Notes under the pieces: generated by a model
What the model was told of the DNA's origin: nothing
Seen by the model: the letters and a program-made list of their open reading frames with translations, nothing else
Databases searched by the model: none
Shown here: positions 33,587 through 42,279 of the stretch, in pieces
Layout: each line of letters begins with the position of its first letter
Numbering within the stretch: the first letter of the stretch is position 1
Position numbers and translations under genes: made by a program
Assembly: GCF_018437505.1 (NCBI RefSeq)
Contig: NZ_CP072467.1
Location: 62,001 to 126,000, forward strand
Source: Spiractinospora alimapuensis
GTDB taxonomy: Bacteria; Actinomycetota; Actinomycetes; Streptosporangiales; Streptosporangiaceae
Direction of reading: 5' to 3'
DNA length: 64,000 nucleotides

Positions 33587-34387
33587 GTGACCACGGATAA
33601 CGTATGGAACTACCTGATTGACATGGACGGGGTGCTGGTCCGCGAAGAGCACCTCGTGCCCGGTGCCGACGCGTTCCTCGCGGAACTGGACGCCAGCAGT
33701 GCGTCCTACATGGTGCTGACCAACAACTCGATCTACACGCCACGGGACCTGCGGGCACGCCTGCGCCGCACCGGGTTGAGGATCAGTGAGGGCGCGATCT
33801 GGACGTCGGCCCTGGCGACGGCGCGGTTCCTCGACCAGCAGCGACCCAAGGGGTCGGCGTTCGTGATCGGGGAGTCCGGGCTCACCACCGCGCTGCACGA
33901 CGTCGGCTACACCCTGACCGAGCACGACCCGGACTACGTCGTGCTGGGCGAGACCCGCACCTACAGCTTCGAGGCGATAACACGCGCGATTCGGCTCGTG
34001 GATCGGGGCGCGCGGTTCATCGCCACTAACCCCGACGTCACCGGCCCCAGCCAGGAGGGCTCCCTGCCGGCGACCGGCGCCGTGGCCGCCCTGATCGAAC
34101 GGGCGACCGGCCGCAAGCCCTACTTCGTGGGAAAGCCCAACCCGCTGATGATGCGTTCGGCGCTGCGCACGCTCGGCACCCACTCGGAGAACACCCTGAT
34201 GATCGGGGACCGAATGGACACCGACGTGCGCTGCGGACTGGAGTCAGGGCTCCAGACGATCCTCGTCCTGTCGGGGATCTCCCAGGCGGACACCGCCGAA
34301 CAGTTCCCCTACCGGCCGACCCGCGTCGTGGGATCGGTGGCCGACCTGGTGGGCCGGGTCACCGATCCCTTCGACGGCGAGCACTAG
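33587..34387 (+). CDS. NagD-like HAD-IIA phosphatase
   Basis: A 266-residue HAD phosphatase with motif I LIDMDGVLV (nucleophile Asp), motif II MVLTNNS, the IIA cap, FVGKPNP (motif III Lys) and MIGDRMDTDV (motif IV). It hydrolyses a phosphate monoester such as a nucleotide or sugar phosphate; the substrate is unknown. The start is GTG 33587 with GGGGAGG upstream. Its stop overlaps the stop of the convergent FAD/Fe-S gene. Confidence 0.88.
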   Translation: MTTDNVWNYLIDMDGVLVREEHLVPGADAFLAELDASSASYMVLTNNSIYTPRDLRARLRRTGLRISEGAIWTSALATARFLDQQRPKGSAFVIGESGLTTALHDVGYTLTEHDPDYVVLGETRTYSFEAITRAIRLVDRGARFIATNPDVTGPSQEGSLPATGAVAALIERATGRKPYFVGKPNPLMMRSALRTLGTHSENTLMIGDRMDTDVRCGLESGLQTILVLSGISQADTAEQFPYRPTRVVGSVADLVGRVTDPFDGEH

Positions 34388-37335
34388 GCGTCGGGGGCCG
34401 GATCCGATACGTCCGAGGCGCCGGCGGCGTGCCCCGCGTCGGTTCCCGTGCGGATCGCGCGCCGCAACACCTCGGCGAGGTGTTCGGGGCGGCGCCCGGT
34501 CAGTTGGTCGACCTGTGTACGACAGGAGAAGCCGTCCGCCAGCACGGTGGTGTCGGCGTCGGCGGCGCGCACCTCGGGGATGAGGACCCGTTCGGCGGCT
34601 CCCACCGACACGTCGTAGTGCCCCGGTTCGAAGCCGAAGTTGCCGGCGAGCCCGCAGCAGCCGGAGTCCAACACCCGGTTCGACAGCCCGGTGCCTCCGA
34701 TGAGGTCGCGGTCGGCCTCGAATCCGAGCGTGGCGTGCTGGTGACAGTGCACCTGAGTCAGGGCGTCACCTGAGAGCTCGCCGAAGTCGACGTCGGACGC
34801 CCGTTCGGCCAACAGCCCCGCCAACGTCGTGGTGCGCTCACCGACTCCGCGTGCGGCGTCGGTGTCGACCATCTCCGGAAGCTCCCCCCGAAGCGCGGAG
34901 GTGCAACTCGGCTCCAGCCCGACGATGGGGATGTCGGCGGCGACCGCGTCGGCCAGCACCTTCGTCGTGCGCCGCATGACGAACCGCGCGACGTCCAGTT
35001 GGCCAGTGCTCACCCAGGTGAGCCCGCAGCAGACGGGCCCCCGGGGTAGGCGGACGGAGAACCCGGCGTGCTCCAATACCTCGACCGCGGCCGCGCCGAC
35101 GCCGGGGTCCAGGTAGTTGGTGAAGGAGTCGGGGAAGAGCAGCACCTCCCCGCGCGGAGCCTCGCGCGGCACGTCGCGGCGCCGCCGATCGCGCCTGCGC
35201 ATCGCCCGGATCAGCGTCGTGTTCGCGAACTCCGGGAGATCCCGCTTCGGTTCGACTCCGGCGACGCGCTTGAGCGCGGGGGAGAGCACCCGGGACCGCG
35301 CCACGGCGTTGGCGACCGGAGCCGCGGGGCCGGCGAACCGCAGCCACAGGGGGAGCGCGCCCATGGAGTAGTGGCTCATGGGCCGAACCCGACCGCGGTA
35401 GTGCTGGTGGAGGAACTCCGACTTGTAGGTCGCCATGTCCACGTTGACCGGGCAGTCCGAGGAGCAGCCCTTGCAGGAGAGGCACAGGTCAAGGGCGTCG
35501 CGCACCTCCGTGGACTGCCAGCCGTCGGTCACGAGTTCACCGCGCAGCATCTCACCCAGCAGCCGGGCCCGGCCCCGGGTGGAGTGTTCCTCCTTGCCGG
35601 TGACCATGTAGCTCGGGCACATCACCCCGGTGCTGGTGTCCACGCACTTGCCCACGCCAACGCAGCGGCGCGTGGCCTTCGCGAGGCTGCCGTCGTCGTG
35701 CGGGTAGGAGAGCGCGAGAGGGAGTGCCCGAACGGGTCCCGACACCCGCAGATCCTCATCCATCGGGCGCGGCTGCACGCCGATACCGGGATTGAGGTGG
35801 TCCTCGGGGTCGAACATCGCCTTGAACCGGGCGAACAGCGCCATCAGTTCCGGGGAGTACATACGCGGGAGGAGTTCACCCCGGGCCTGCCCGTCACCGT
35901 GCTCGCCGGAGACCGACCCGCCGTAGGAGACCACGAGGTCGGCCGCGTCCTCCATGAACGCGCGGAACACGGCGCGGCCTCCGTCGGAGTCCAGGTCGAA
36001 GTCGATGCGGATGTGGACGCACCCCTCGCCGAAGTGCCCGTAGGGGATGCCGCCCAGACCGTGCTTGGCCTGCAGCCGCTGGAAGTCCTTGAGGTAGGCG
36101 CCGAGGCGTTCGGGAGGAACCGCGGCGTCCTCCCACCCCGGCCACGCCTCCGCGCCGTCGGGGGAGCGGGTGACCAGACCGGAACCCGCCTCGCGCAGTG
36201 ACCACAGGGACCTCTGCTGCGCCTTGTCGGTGACCACGCGGGTCGCGGTCGCGAGACGGTCGAGTGCCGCGCACATGGCGCGCCCGCGCTCGGCCGCGTC
36301 CGTTGGGTCGTCCCCACCGACCTCGATGAACAACCAGCCGCCGCCCTCGGGCAACTGCGACAGCGCGGCGGGCCCCCGACCGTCGGGCGAGTGCGCCTTC
36401 AGCGTCGCGACCATGTCCGCGCCAGTCCCCTCGACGGTGAGCGGCTGGAGGTCCAGGATCGACGGTACGGAGTCGGCGGCGGTCGGCATGTCGGGGAAGG
36501 CGGCGACGACCAGGACCCGTGAGGCGGGCGGGCGCACGAGCCGCACCTTGGCGCGCAGCACGACGGCACAGGTGCCCTCCGAGCCGACAAGCGCGCGGGC
36601 GAGGTTGAACTCGTTCTCCGGAAGCAGAGAGTCCAAGGCGTATCCGGAGACTCGGCGCTGCAGCGAGGGGAAGCCGGTGCGCAGCAGGGCGAGGTTTCCC
36701 TCCACCATCGCGCGGAGGTCCCGATACAACTCCCCGACCCGGTCGGAACGGGAACAGAGAGCGTCAAGGTCCTCGCGGGAGGTGGGCCCGACGGTCAGTC
36801 GGGTGCCGTCCGCCAGCAGGACGTCCAGCTCCTCGACGTTGTCGGCGGTGCGCCCCCAGGCGACGGAGTGCGACCCACACGAGTCGTTTCCGATCATCCC
36901 GCCCATCGTGCACCGACTGTGCGTGGAGGGGTCAGGGCCGAACGTCAACCCGTGCTTCCCCGCCTGTGCGCGGAGGTCGTCCAGAATGACGCCCGGCTGC
37001 ACCCACGCGGTCTGGTTCTCCGGGTCGATCTCCAGCACCTCGCGCATGTGGCGCGAGGTGTCGATCACGACCCCTCGCCCGAGGACCTGACCGGCGATGC
37101 TCGTGCCCGCCCCCCGCAGCGTCACCGGCACCCCCGCCGCGGTACACGTCGTGACCGCGCCGATCAGGTCGTCCTCGTCGAGAGGATGCACCACGGCGCG
37201 GGGAACCTGTCGATACACCGACGCGTCAGCGCTGTAGACGGCACGATGGATCGTGGCGTCACTCACCTCCCCCCGCACCCGTTGCCGGAGCTGCCCGATC
37301 ACGTCGTTGTCGGAGGCCGTAGCCGACCGCACCAT
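34384..37335 (-). CDS. FAD-linked oxidase fused to Fe-S/CCG domains (D-2-hydroxyglutarate dehydrogenase type)
   Basis: A 983-residue fusion like E. coli YdiJ. Residues 1-520 are a VAO-type FAD flavoprotein (VTLRGAGTSIAGQVLG; DPSTHSRCTMGGMIGNDSCG; SGEHGDGQARGELL). Next comes a ferredoxin-like part with CVGVGKCVD and CLSCKGCSSDCPVN for two 4Fe-4S clusters. Two CCG domains of the GlpC/HdrB kind follow, with CCGLTW and SGCCGLAGNFG. It should oxidise a D-2-hydroxy acid to the 2-oxo acid and pass electrons to the respiratory chain. ATG 37335 was chosen for AGAGG 6 bases before it. It is the last gene of the run with a transhydrogenase whose by-product is D-2-hydroxyglutarate, making that its likely substrate (inference). 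Confidence 0.87.
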   Translation of the reverse strand: MVRSATASDNDVIGQLRQRVRGEVSDATIHRAVYSADASVYRQVPRAVVHPLDEDDLIGAVTTCTAAGVPVTLRGAGTSIAGQVLGRGVVIDTSRHMREVLEIDPENQTAWVQPGVILDDLRAQAGKHGLTFGPDPSTHSRCTMGGMIGNDSCGSHSVAWGRTADNVEELDVLLADGTRLTVGPTSREDLDALCSRSDRVGELYRDLRAMVEGNLALLRTGFPSLQRRVSGYALDSLLPENEFNLARALVGSEGTCAVVLRAKVRLVRPPASRVLVVAAFPDMPTAADSVPSILDLQPLTVEGTGADMVATLKAHSPDGRGPAALSQLPEGGGWLFIEVGGDDPTDAAERGRAMCAALDRLATATRVVTDKAQQRSLWSLREAGSGLVTRSPDGAEAWPGWEDAAVPPERLGAYLKDFQRLQAKHGLGGIPYGHFGEGCVHIRIDFDLDSDGGRAVFRAFMEDAADLVVSYGGSVSGEHGDGQARGELLPRMYSPELMALFARFKAMFDPEDHLNPGIGVQPRPMDEDLRVSGPVRALPLALSYPHDDGSLAKATRRCVGVGKCVDTSTGVMCPSYMVTGKEEHSTRGRARLLGEMLRGELVTDGWQSTEVRDALDLCLSCKGCSSDCPVNVDMATYKSEFLHQHYRGRVRPMSHYSMGALPLWLRFAGPAAPVANAVARSRVLSPALKRVAGVEPKRDLPEFANTTLIRAMRRRDRRRRDVPREAPRGEVLLFPDSFTNYLDPGVGAAAVEVLEHAGFSVRLPRGPVCCGLTWVSTGQLDVARFVMRRTTKVLADAVAADIPIVGLEPSCTSALRGELPEMVDTDAARGVGERTTTLAGLLAERASDVDFGELSGDALTQVHCHQHATLGFEADRDLIGGTGLSNRVLDSGCCGLAGNFGFEPGHYDVSVGAAERVLIPEVRAADADTTVLADGFSCRTQVDQLTGRRPEHLAEVLRRAIRTGTDAGHAAGASDVSDPAPDA

Positions 37336-37427
37336 CGCCGTCCTCTCCATGCTGGTGGGCCGCCGGTGTGCCGTGGTTGGCACCACCGCGACGGCCCACG
37401 GAACTCGTTGTGACGCTTGTCTAGCGC

Positions 37428-37859
37428 TTATCCCTGTTGGTCGTGCTGGTTCCGCGGTGTGGTCGACTCCGCGGGTGGGCTCGGTGTCGTGCCCTCGCCC
37501 CCTGTCGGTACGGGATCACCGGCCCGCAGCGGGTCCGCGGCGAACCGACCTTCGTGCGCCAGTACCGGCCGGCGGTCACCGGCCAGTTCTGGGTACTTCT
37601 CCTCGAGCCGCTGGCGGCGCTCCAAGGCGCGCCGCCAGCCGTTGAGAGTCTCTGGGTCGCCCCGGTTGGTGGCCTCCCAGCTTCTCGGCGCCTGCGCCCA
37701 CCCAGGCCCGGGATCGGCCCGGCCGGCGAGCGACGGCGCCGGTGGACGGCGCAGCGTGGGCCTCCCACAGGAGCCGCACGGCGGCGCGGGGCTCGCGAAC
37801 GAGGGCACCAGGGCCTCGAACCGGGCGCCGCAGTCGCACGCGAAGTCGTAGATCGGCAT
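37428..37859 (-). CDS. FmdB-family zinc-ribbon protein
   Basis: A 143-residue protein whose first 45 residues are an FmdB/CxxC zinc ribbon: MPIYDFACDCGARFEALVP, then CGSCGRPTLRR. The rest is Pro- and Arg-rich and not conserved in any family I know. FmdB proteins are named from methanotroph/Methylophilus formamide-amidase regions and are thought to regulate or assist adjacent enzymes. It lies 11 bases after the transhydrogenase stop, so it is in the same transcript. ATG 37859 has AAGGG upstream and starts the ribbon. Confidence 0.8.
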   Translation of the reverse strand: MPIYDFACDCGARFEALVPSFASPAPPCGSCGRPTLRRPPAPSLAGRADPGPGWAQAPRSWEATNRGDPETLNGWRRALERRQRLEEKYPELAGDRRPVLAHEGRFAADPLRAGDPVPTGGEGTTPSPPAESTTPRNQHDQQG

Positions 37860-37870
37860 CTGTCGCACCC

Positions 37871-39148
37871 TTACCAGTTCCTGAGCGACGCGCGGAAGAT
37901 GTTCTCCAGCGCCGCGGCGTCCGCCGTCCGGGGAGACCCTCGGAGCAGGCGATGCTGTCGCAGCGCACCGGACACGAGTTCGGGGGTGTCGGCCTCGGTG
38001 TAGCCCAGGGCGGCTGTGCCGTTGGGGACGTCCAGGTCCCGCATCAGGTCGACGAGAACCGAGGGGAGCCGCTCACCGGGCTCCACCCGGGACGCCCCGT
38101 GCGGGTCCAGGAGGTCGGCGGCACGCCGGTGACGTTCTGGCGCGGTGGCGTAGGTGAACCGGAACGCCGCCGGTGCGGTGACGCAGACCGACTGGCCGTG
38201 CGGTACGAGCGGCTCGTCGGGGGGATAGTCGGCGGGGACGTAGTCGCGGACCCGTCCCGCGATCGGATACGAGCAGGCGTGGGGCAGGTGCACACCCGCG
38301 TTTCCGAATCCCATGCCCGCGAACGTCGCGGCGAGCATCATGTCGGTGCGCGCCTCCAGGTCGTCGCCGTTGAGGTAGGCGCGTCGGAAGGATCGGCCCA
38401 ACAGGGTCAGCGCGCGTTCGCACCACACGTCGGAGATCGGGTTCGCGCCGCAGTACGGGACACGGGACTCGGGGGTGTGCCGGGGTTGGCTGGAGAACGA
38501 GCGCGCCGTGTAGGACTCCAGGGCGTGGCACAGCACGTCGAAACCACTGGCGGCGGTCACGGCCGGTGGCATGGTCAGGGTGACCAGCGGGTCGATCACC
38601 GCGAGGTTGGGGCGGAGCCGGGCGTGGCTGATTCCGGACTTCACCTTCTGGTCGAGCAGGTCGGCGATACAGGCGGGTGTGGTCTCCGCGCCCGTGCCGG
38701 CCGTCGTGGGAACCGCGATCAGGGGCTTCAGGGGCCCCGGGGGAGCGAGGCCCTTGCCGATGGGCTTGTTGATGTAGTCGAAGAGATCGGCGGGATAGCA
38801 GGTGAGGAGGTTGACGGCCTTGGCCGTGTCGATGGCGGACCCACCGCCAACCGCCACGAACGCGTCCCACCGCCCGTCCTTGGCGTACTCCACCGCTTCC
38901 AACAGGCTGCGGTCGGTGGGCTCGATGTGGACTTGGTCGTAGACGTGCGCGTCGATCCCCTCGCGGGCGGCCGCCTCGCGTATCCGCTCGGGGATCCCCA
39001 GCGCGTTCACCCCCGGATCGGTGACGATCAGGACCCGGTCGGCGCCGAACTGTCCCAGGTCGAAGCCGATCTCGTCGAGTGCGCCCGCACCGAACTTCAT
39101 GGGGGTGGCGCCCCAGGTGAAGACCGTCTCGTGGTGGTACTGGGTCAT
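37871..39148 (-). CDS. Iron alcohol dehydrogenase, hydroxyacid-oxoacid transhydrogenase (ADHFE1) type
   Basis: A 425-residue group III metal alcohol dehydrogenase. NAD loop AVGGGSAIDTAKAVNLL; PTTAGTGAETT; metal ligands in GFDVLCHALESY (Asp, His), GVHLPHACSYP (His) and VPHGQSV (His). The long cysteine-containing insert and HACSYPIAGRV are characteristic of the transhydrogenase class, which moves a hydride from 4-hydroxybutyrate to 2-oxoglutarate using a tightly held cofactor. Products are succinic semialdehyde and D-2-hydroxyglutarate. GGAGG is 6 bases before ATG. The lactonase gene ends 16 bases upstream. No succinic semialdehyde dehydrogenase lies in the window. Confidence 0.88.
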   Translation of the reverse strand: MTQYHHETVFTWGATPMKFGAGALDEIGFDLGQFGADRVLIVTDPGVNALGIPERIREAAAREGIDAHVYDQVHIEPTDRSLLEAVEYAKDGRWDAFVAVGGGSAIDTAKAVNLLTCYPADLFDYINKPIGKGLAPPGPLKPLIAVPTTAGTGAETTPACIADLLDQKVKSGISHARLRPNLAVIDPLVTLTMPPAVTAASGFDVLCHALESYTARSFSSQPRHTPESRVPYCGANPISDVWCERALTLLGRSFRRAYLNGDDLEARTDMMLAATFAGMGFGNAGVHLPHACSYPIAGRVRDYVPADYPPDEPLVPHGQSVCVTAPAAFRFTYATAPERHRRAADLLDPHGASRVEPGERLPSVLVDLMRDLDVPNGTAALGYTEADTPELVSGALRQHRLLRGSPRTADAAALENIFRASLRNW

Positions 39149-39164
39149 GGGTGTCCTCCAGTGC

Positions 39165-39971
39165 TCACGTGAGGTAGCCGTTCGGAGCGAAGGTCAGTTC
39201 TCGCTTCTGTCCGGAGTCGTGTCCGAAGATCACCTCGGCGTCGGTGCGCTCGGCGATACCCCGCAGTTTCTCCACCGAGTCCAACCAGGCCAGGTTGTCC
39301 CACACGATGGCCGCGCCCACGGCGGGCGGTCCCCAACTGTCCCGCATGTAGACGGCGTCGGAGGTGAAGATCTTCGTGCCCGAGCCCGGGAGGTCGACCC
39401 GCAGCGACATCGTCCCCCACGTGTGTCCGGGTGTTTCGATGACGCTCACCCCCGGAGCCAGCTCGACGTCGCCTTCGACGGTCTCGAAGGGCAGACCTTC
39501 GTAGTCCGCCTTGAGGTGCGCGCCCTTGAACGGGCCGTCGAAGCCGAGCGCGCCGTCGTGTTCCTTTCGGTTGACAACGATCCGGGTGTGGCCGTTGTCG
39601 AAGAGTCTGGCGTTCGCGGCGTGGTCGAAGTGGAGGTGACTGAGCACCAGCGTGTCGACGTCACGTGGTTCGAGCTCCAGGGAGGCCAGCGCGTCGGTGA
39701 GGTAGCTGGTCCCCTCCTGGACGGGGAAGAACTCCTGCAGTCCGGTTGGCGCCCAGCGGGTCTCCCAGTCGTTGGGGACTCCCGTGTCCCACAGGATGAG
39801 TCCGTCGGGGTGGTCGATCAGGACCGCGTGGGTCGGACAGGGGCCCCACGGGGTGGGGCGGTCCCAGTGGGATCGGTCGGAGATGGTCGAACCCGGCTTC
39901 AGCAGCAGCCAGGTGTGGTCACAGTGCATGGTGCCGGTGTCGAGCAGATGAACCTTCGTGCCTTCGGTCAT
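39165..39971 (-). CDS. Metallo-beta-lactamase-fold lactonase (AttM/AiiA type)
   Basis: A 268-residue dinuclear zinc hydrolase. The HxHxDH site is [10 protein letters not shown] (about residues 107-116). A distal His sits in ETPGHTWGT, the bridging Asp and the following Tyr in FTSDAVY, and the last His in VIFGHD. Tyr after the bridging Asp is the catalytic-site tyrosine of AiiA/AttM lactonases. Such enzymes open N-acyl-homoserine lactones or gamma-butyrolactone. ATG 39971 has GGAGG 5 bases before it; the frame upstream is non-coding. Position between a GntR gene and the transhydrogenase argues for gamma-butyrolactone to 4-hydroxybutyrate. Cytoplasmic, with no signal peptide. Confidence 0.87.
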   Translation of the reverse strand: MTEGTKVHLLDTGTMHCDHTWLLLKPGSTISDRSHWDRPTPWGPCPTHAVLIDHPDGLILWDTGVPNDWETRWAPTGLQEFFPVQEGTSYLTDALASLELEPRDVDTLVLSHLHFDHAANARLFDNGHTRIVVNRKEHDGALGFDGPFKGAHLKADYEGLPFETVEGDVELAPGVSVIETPGHTWGTMSLRVDLPGSGTKIFTSDAVYMRDSWGPPAVGAAIVWDNLAWLDSVEKLRGIAERTDAEVIFGHDSGQKRELTFAPNGYLT

Positions 39972-40015
39972 CGACGCCTCCAAGGGGCCGGCGTGACACG
40001 GACTTACGACGGATA

Positions 40016-40027
40016 GTGGCATGCCAC
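40016..40027. promoter_or_regulatory. Perfect 12-bp palindrome upstream of the lactonase gene
   Basis: GTGGCATGCCAC reads the same on both strands and lies 45 bases before the lactonase start, in the only intergenic gap between the GntR regulator and its presumed targets. It is a candidate operator for that regulator. Confidence 0.5.
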
Positions 40028-40084
40028 ACTCCACCGGTCAAGACAAAAGCCCTGATAGATAGGGGATTCGCGTCATTCATCCCA

Positions 40085-40828
40085 TCATTGGGGGATGTCT
40101 GGCGACTCCGGATCCGAGGAACCCGGCGGGGTGAACCACGCCGTCCAGTCCAGCGAGAGTTCACCGTCGCCGCCCTCGTCCGCCTCCTGTCCGGCGAGGA
40201 GACGGGCGGTCGTGCACAGGTGGGCGCGCATCGCCGACGCGGCCCCCTCCGCGTCCCCCACCTCGATGTACTCGAGGATCTCGCGATGCTCCTCGATGAT
40301 GGCCGCGATCGAACGCGAGCTGCGCGCCGTGGACACACCGCGCAGGAGGACGACGTCTCGCAACTGGTCGACGTACCCGGCGAGACGGGTGTTCCCCGAC
40401 GTCTCGTTGATGGTCATGTGGAACCGTCGGTCCCGCTCCCACAGCCGGTCCTCGTCACCCCGCGCGGCGGCGCGCTCCATCCCCTCCAGGTGGGCGCGCA
40501 ACGCGTTCAGCGCACGCGCGGACATGAGCTGAGTCGCCCGGTACGTCGCGGGAACCTCCAGCAGCAGCCGCAGTTCGAAGATCTCCTCGAGGTCCCGGAT
40601 CGACGTCTGCAGGATCCGGATGCCTCGGTTACGTTCGAAGCGGACCATGCCGCGGTCGGCCAGGCTCAGCAACGCCTCCCGGACGGGGGTGCGGGAGACC
40701 CCGAGCCGTGCCGCGAGGTCGTGTACGGAGTACAGGGTCCCGGGTGGAAGCTCCCCCGAGACGATGGCCTCCCGTAGTTCCACCAGGATCCTGCCGGCGA
40801 GATTTCGGTCCCCGTTGATTCTGCGCAC
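40085..40828 (-). CDS. GntR-family (FCD) regulator of the lactonase/transhydrogenase unit
   Basis: A 247-residue FadR-type regulator. Winged helix: NLAGRILVELREAIVSGELP, then LAARLGVSRTPVREALLSLA. FCD domain with metal-site residues in FHMTINETSGN and EEHREILEYIEVGD. Start taken at GTG 40828 (VRRINGDRN), where family homology begins; the frame is open to 40915 with no conserved residues. It is the first gene of the minus-strand run, and its own stop is 113 bases from the lactonase start. It plays the place that the IclR-type BlcR holds in Agrobacterium. Confidence 0.87.
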   Translation of the reverse strand: MRRINGDRNLAGRILVELREAIVSGELPPGTLYSVHDLAARLGVSRTPVREALLSLADRGMVRFERNRGIRILQTSIRDLEEIFELRLLLEVPATYRATQLMSARALNALRAHLEGMERAAARGDEDRLWERDRRFHMTINETSGNTRLAGYVDQLRDVVLLRGVSTARSSRSIAAIIEEHREILEYIEVGDAEGAASAMRAHLCTTARLLAGQEADEGGDGELSLDWTAWFTPPGSSDPESPDIPQ

Positions 40829-40928
40829 GTGCCTGTCCCGTTCGGGTGGGGGGCGCCGCCTTCCGCAGGGCCACCGCGCACGGCCGCGTCGCTCGCGGCC
40901 GGTGACGGCGCTCACCTCGCTTCGGCGG

Positions 40929-41260
40929 TCACCCGTGCTCTGGATCCTCGGACAGCAGGTCGGGCGCGTAGTACTCGTCGACGGGGGTCGGGCCGCGATA
41001 GCCCTGACACATGCACTTGCGGTACGTTCCGCCGTACTGACCCGTCCAGCGGCCGGGGATCACCACCTGCGCCTGGCAGATCTTGGACTTGGTCTCATGG
41101 AACACCAGATGGTGGCACACCCACACATGGGCTGCGGCTGTGGACGGGGCGCGGCCAGTTCGGGCCGCGGTTCGGGCCGGCTCCGCGGACGCACGAGGCG
41201 TCCCAACGCGACTCCGGCGAGCGCGATCGTCCCGCCCAGCAGGAGGCTCAGCGGATCCAC
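40929..41260 (-). pseudogene. Membrane-anchored Cys/His-rich small protein with a frameshift
   Basis: The first frame, from GTG 41260, gives VDPLSLLLGGTIALAGVALG (a membrane anchor), an Arg/Pro linker and PQPMCGC. The other frame then continues HHLVFHETKSKICQAQVV and KCMCQGYRGPTPVDEYYAPD to 40929. Joined, this is a small actinomycete protein with CGC.HH....H......C and CxC metal-type motifs. The two parts are out of phase by one base at about 41110-41125, so the gene is broken by a single-base loss, or the base is a sequence error. Function unknown. Confidence 0.65.
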
Positions 41261-41375
41261 GGAGCACCACCTTCCCTTCCGCCGGTTGTCCCTATTGTGA
41301 CCCATCGCTGGTGGTGGTCCGTTCCGCCTCCACCGCCAATGACGGGGAGTTGTTCCGGGCGTCGCCAGGAGCCAC

Positions 41376-41381
41376 TAGCCT
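41376..41381 (+). promoter_or_regulatory. -10 box of a leaderless promoter (nif3-like gene)
   Basis: TAGCCT, 7 bases before GTG 41389, with no SD sequence between. Confidence 0.5.
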
Positions 41382-41388
41382 TCCCCTC

Positions 41389-42279
41389 GTGAACACCGTC
41401 GACACCGGGCCGACACTGCGTGAGGTCCTCGCCGTCCTGGAGAACCGCTACGACCCGTCCTGGGCCGCGTCGTGGGACGCCGTCGGACTCGTCTGCGGCG
41501 ATCCGGACCGACCGGTCCGCCTGGTCCTCTTCGCCGTCGACCCCGTCTCCGCCGTCGTCGACGAGGCGATCTCCACGGGGTCGGACCTTCTCGTCACGCA
41601 TCACCCCCTGTTGTTGCGGCCGGTGAACTCGGTCGCGACGACCACCCCGAAGGGGCGGCTGCTCCACCGCCTCATCCAGAGTGATACCGCCCTGTTCACG
41701 GCGCACACCAACGCCGACACCGCCGACCCCGGCGTGTCGGACGCGTTGGCCGCCGCGATCGGGGTCGAGGGCCCGCTGCGACCACTCGACCCCGACCCGC
41801 TGGACCCCACGGGGCGGCGCGGCATCGGCCGGATCGGCCGGTTGACCCCACCTCGCCGCCTCGGCGACTTCGCCGCCCAGGTCGCCGCCGGCCTGCCCGC
41901 CACCGCGGGCGGCATCCGGATGGCCGGTGACCCGGATCGGGAGATCCGCGTCGTCGCCGTCTCCGGCGGCGCCGGGGACTCCCTGCTCGACGCCGCACGT
42001 GCCCAGGGGGTGGACGCCTACGTCACCTCCGACCTTCGCCACCATCCATCGTCTGAGTTCACCGAGTTCGACGGCCCGGCGTTGATCGACACCGCGCACT
42101 GGGCCAGTGAATGGCCCTGGCTCGCGGTCGCCGCCGACGAACTCCGGCGTGGCCTCCGGGACCGAGGGGCTACGGTGGAGACCCACGTCTCCACCATCGT
42201 CACCGACGCCTGGGCGCAGGCCATCGGTGGACCAGACTCGCGCACCTCCGACATGCGAGTAGCTAAGGACCCCAGGTGA
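41389..42279 (+). CDS. Nif3-like dinuclear metal centre protein
   Basis: A 296-residue NIF3/DUF34 protein. Metal-site patterns: LLVTHHPLLLRPV near residue 70, TAHTNADTADPGVSD at about 104-118, and the C-terminal FDGPALIDTAHWASEWP. Members form hexameric rings with two metals per site and act as GTP cyclohydrolase-like hydrolases in some reports; the true substrate is open. It starts at GTG 41389 on a predicted leaderless mRNA. Its stop overlaps the next gene by GTGA, starting a three-gene core unit with the zinc-ribbon protein and RNase H. Confidence 0.9.
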   Translation: MNTVDTGPTLREVLAVLENRYDPSWAASWDAVGLVCGDPDRPVRLVLFAVDPVSAVVDEAISTGSDLLVTHHPLLLRPVNSVATTTPKGRLLHRLIQSDTALFTAHTNADTADPGVSDALAAAIGVEGPLRPLDPDPLDPTGRRGIGRIGRLTPPRRLGDFAAQVAAGLPATAGGIRMAGDPDREIRVVAVSGGAGDSLLDAARAQGVDAYVTSDLRHHPSSEFTEFDGPALIDTAHWASEWPWLAVAADELRRGLRDRGATVETHVSTIVTDAWAQAIGGPDSRTSDMRVAKDPR

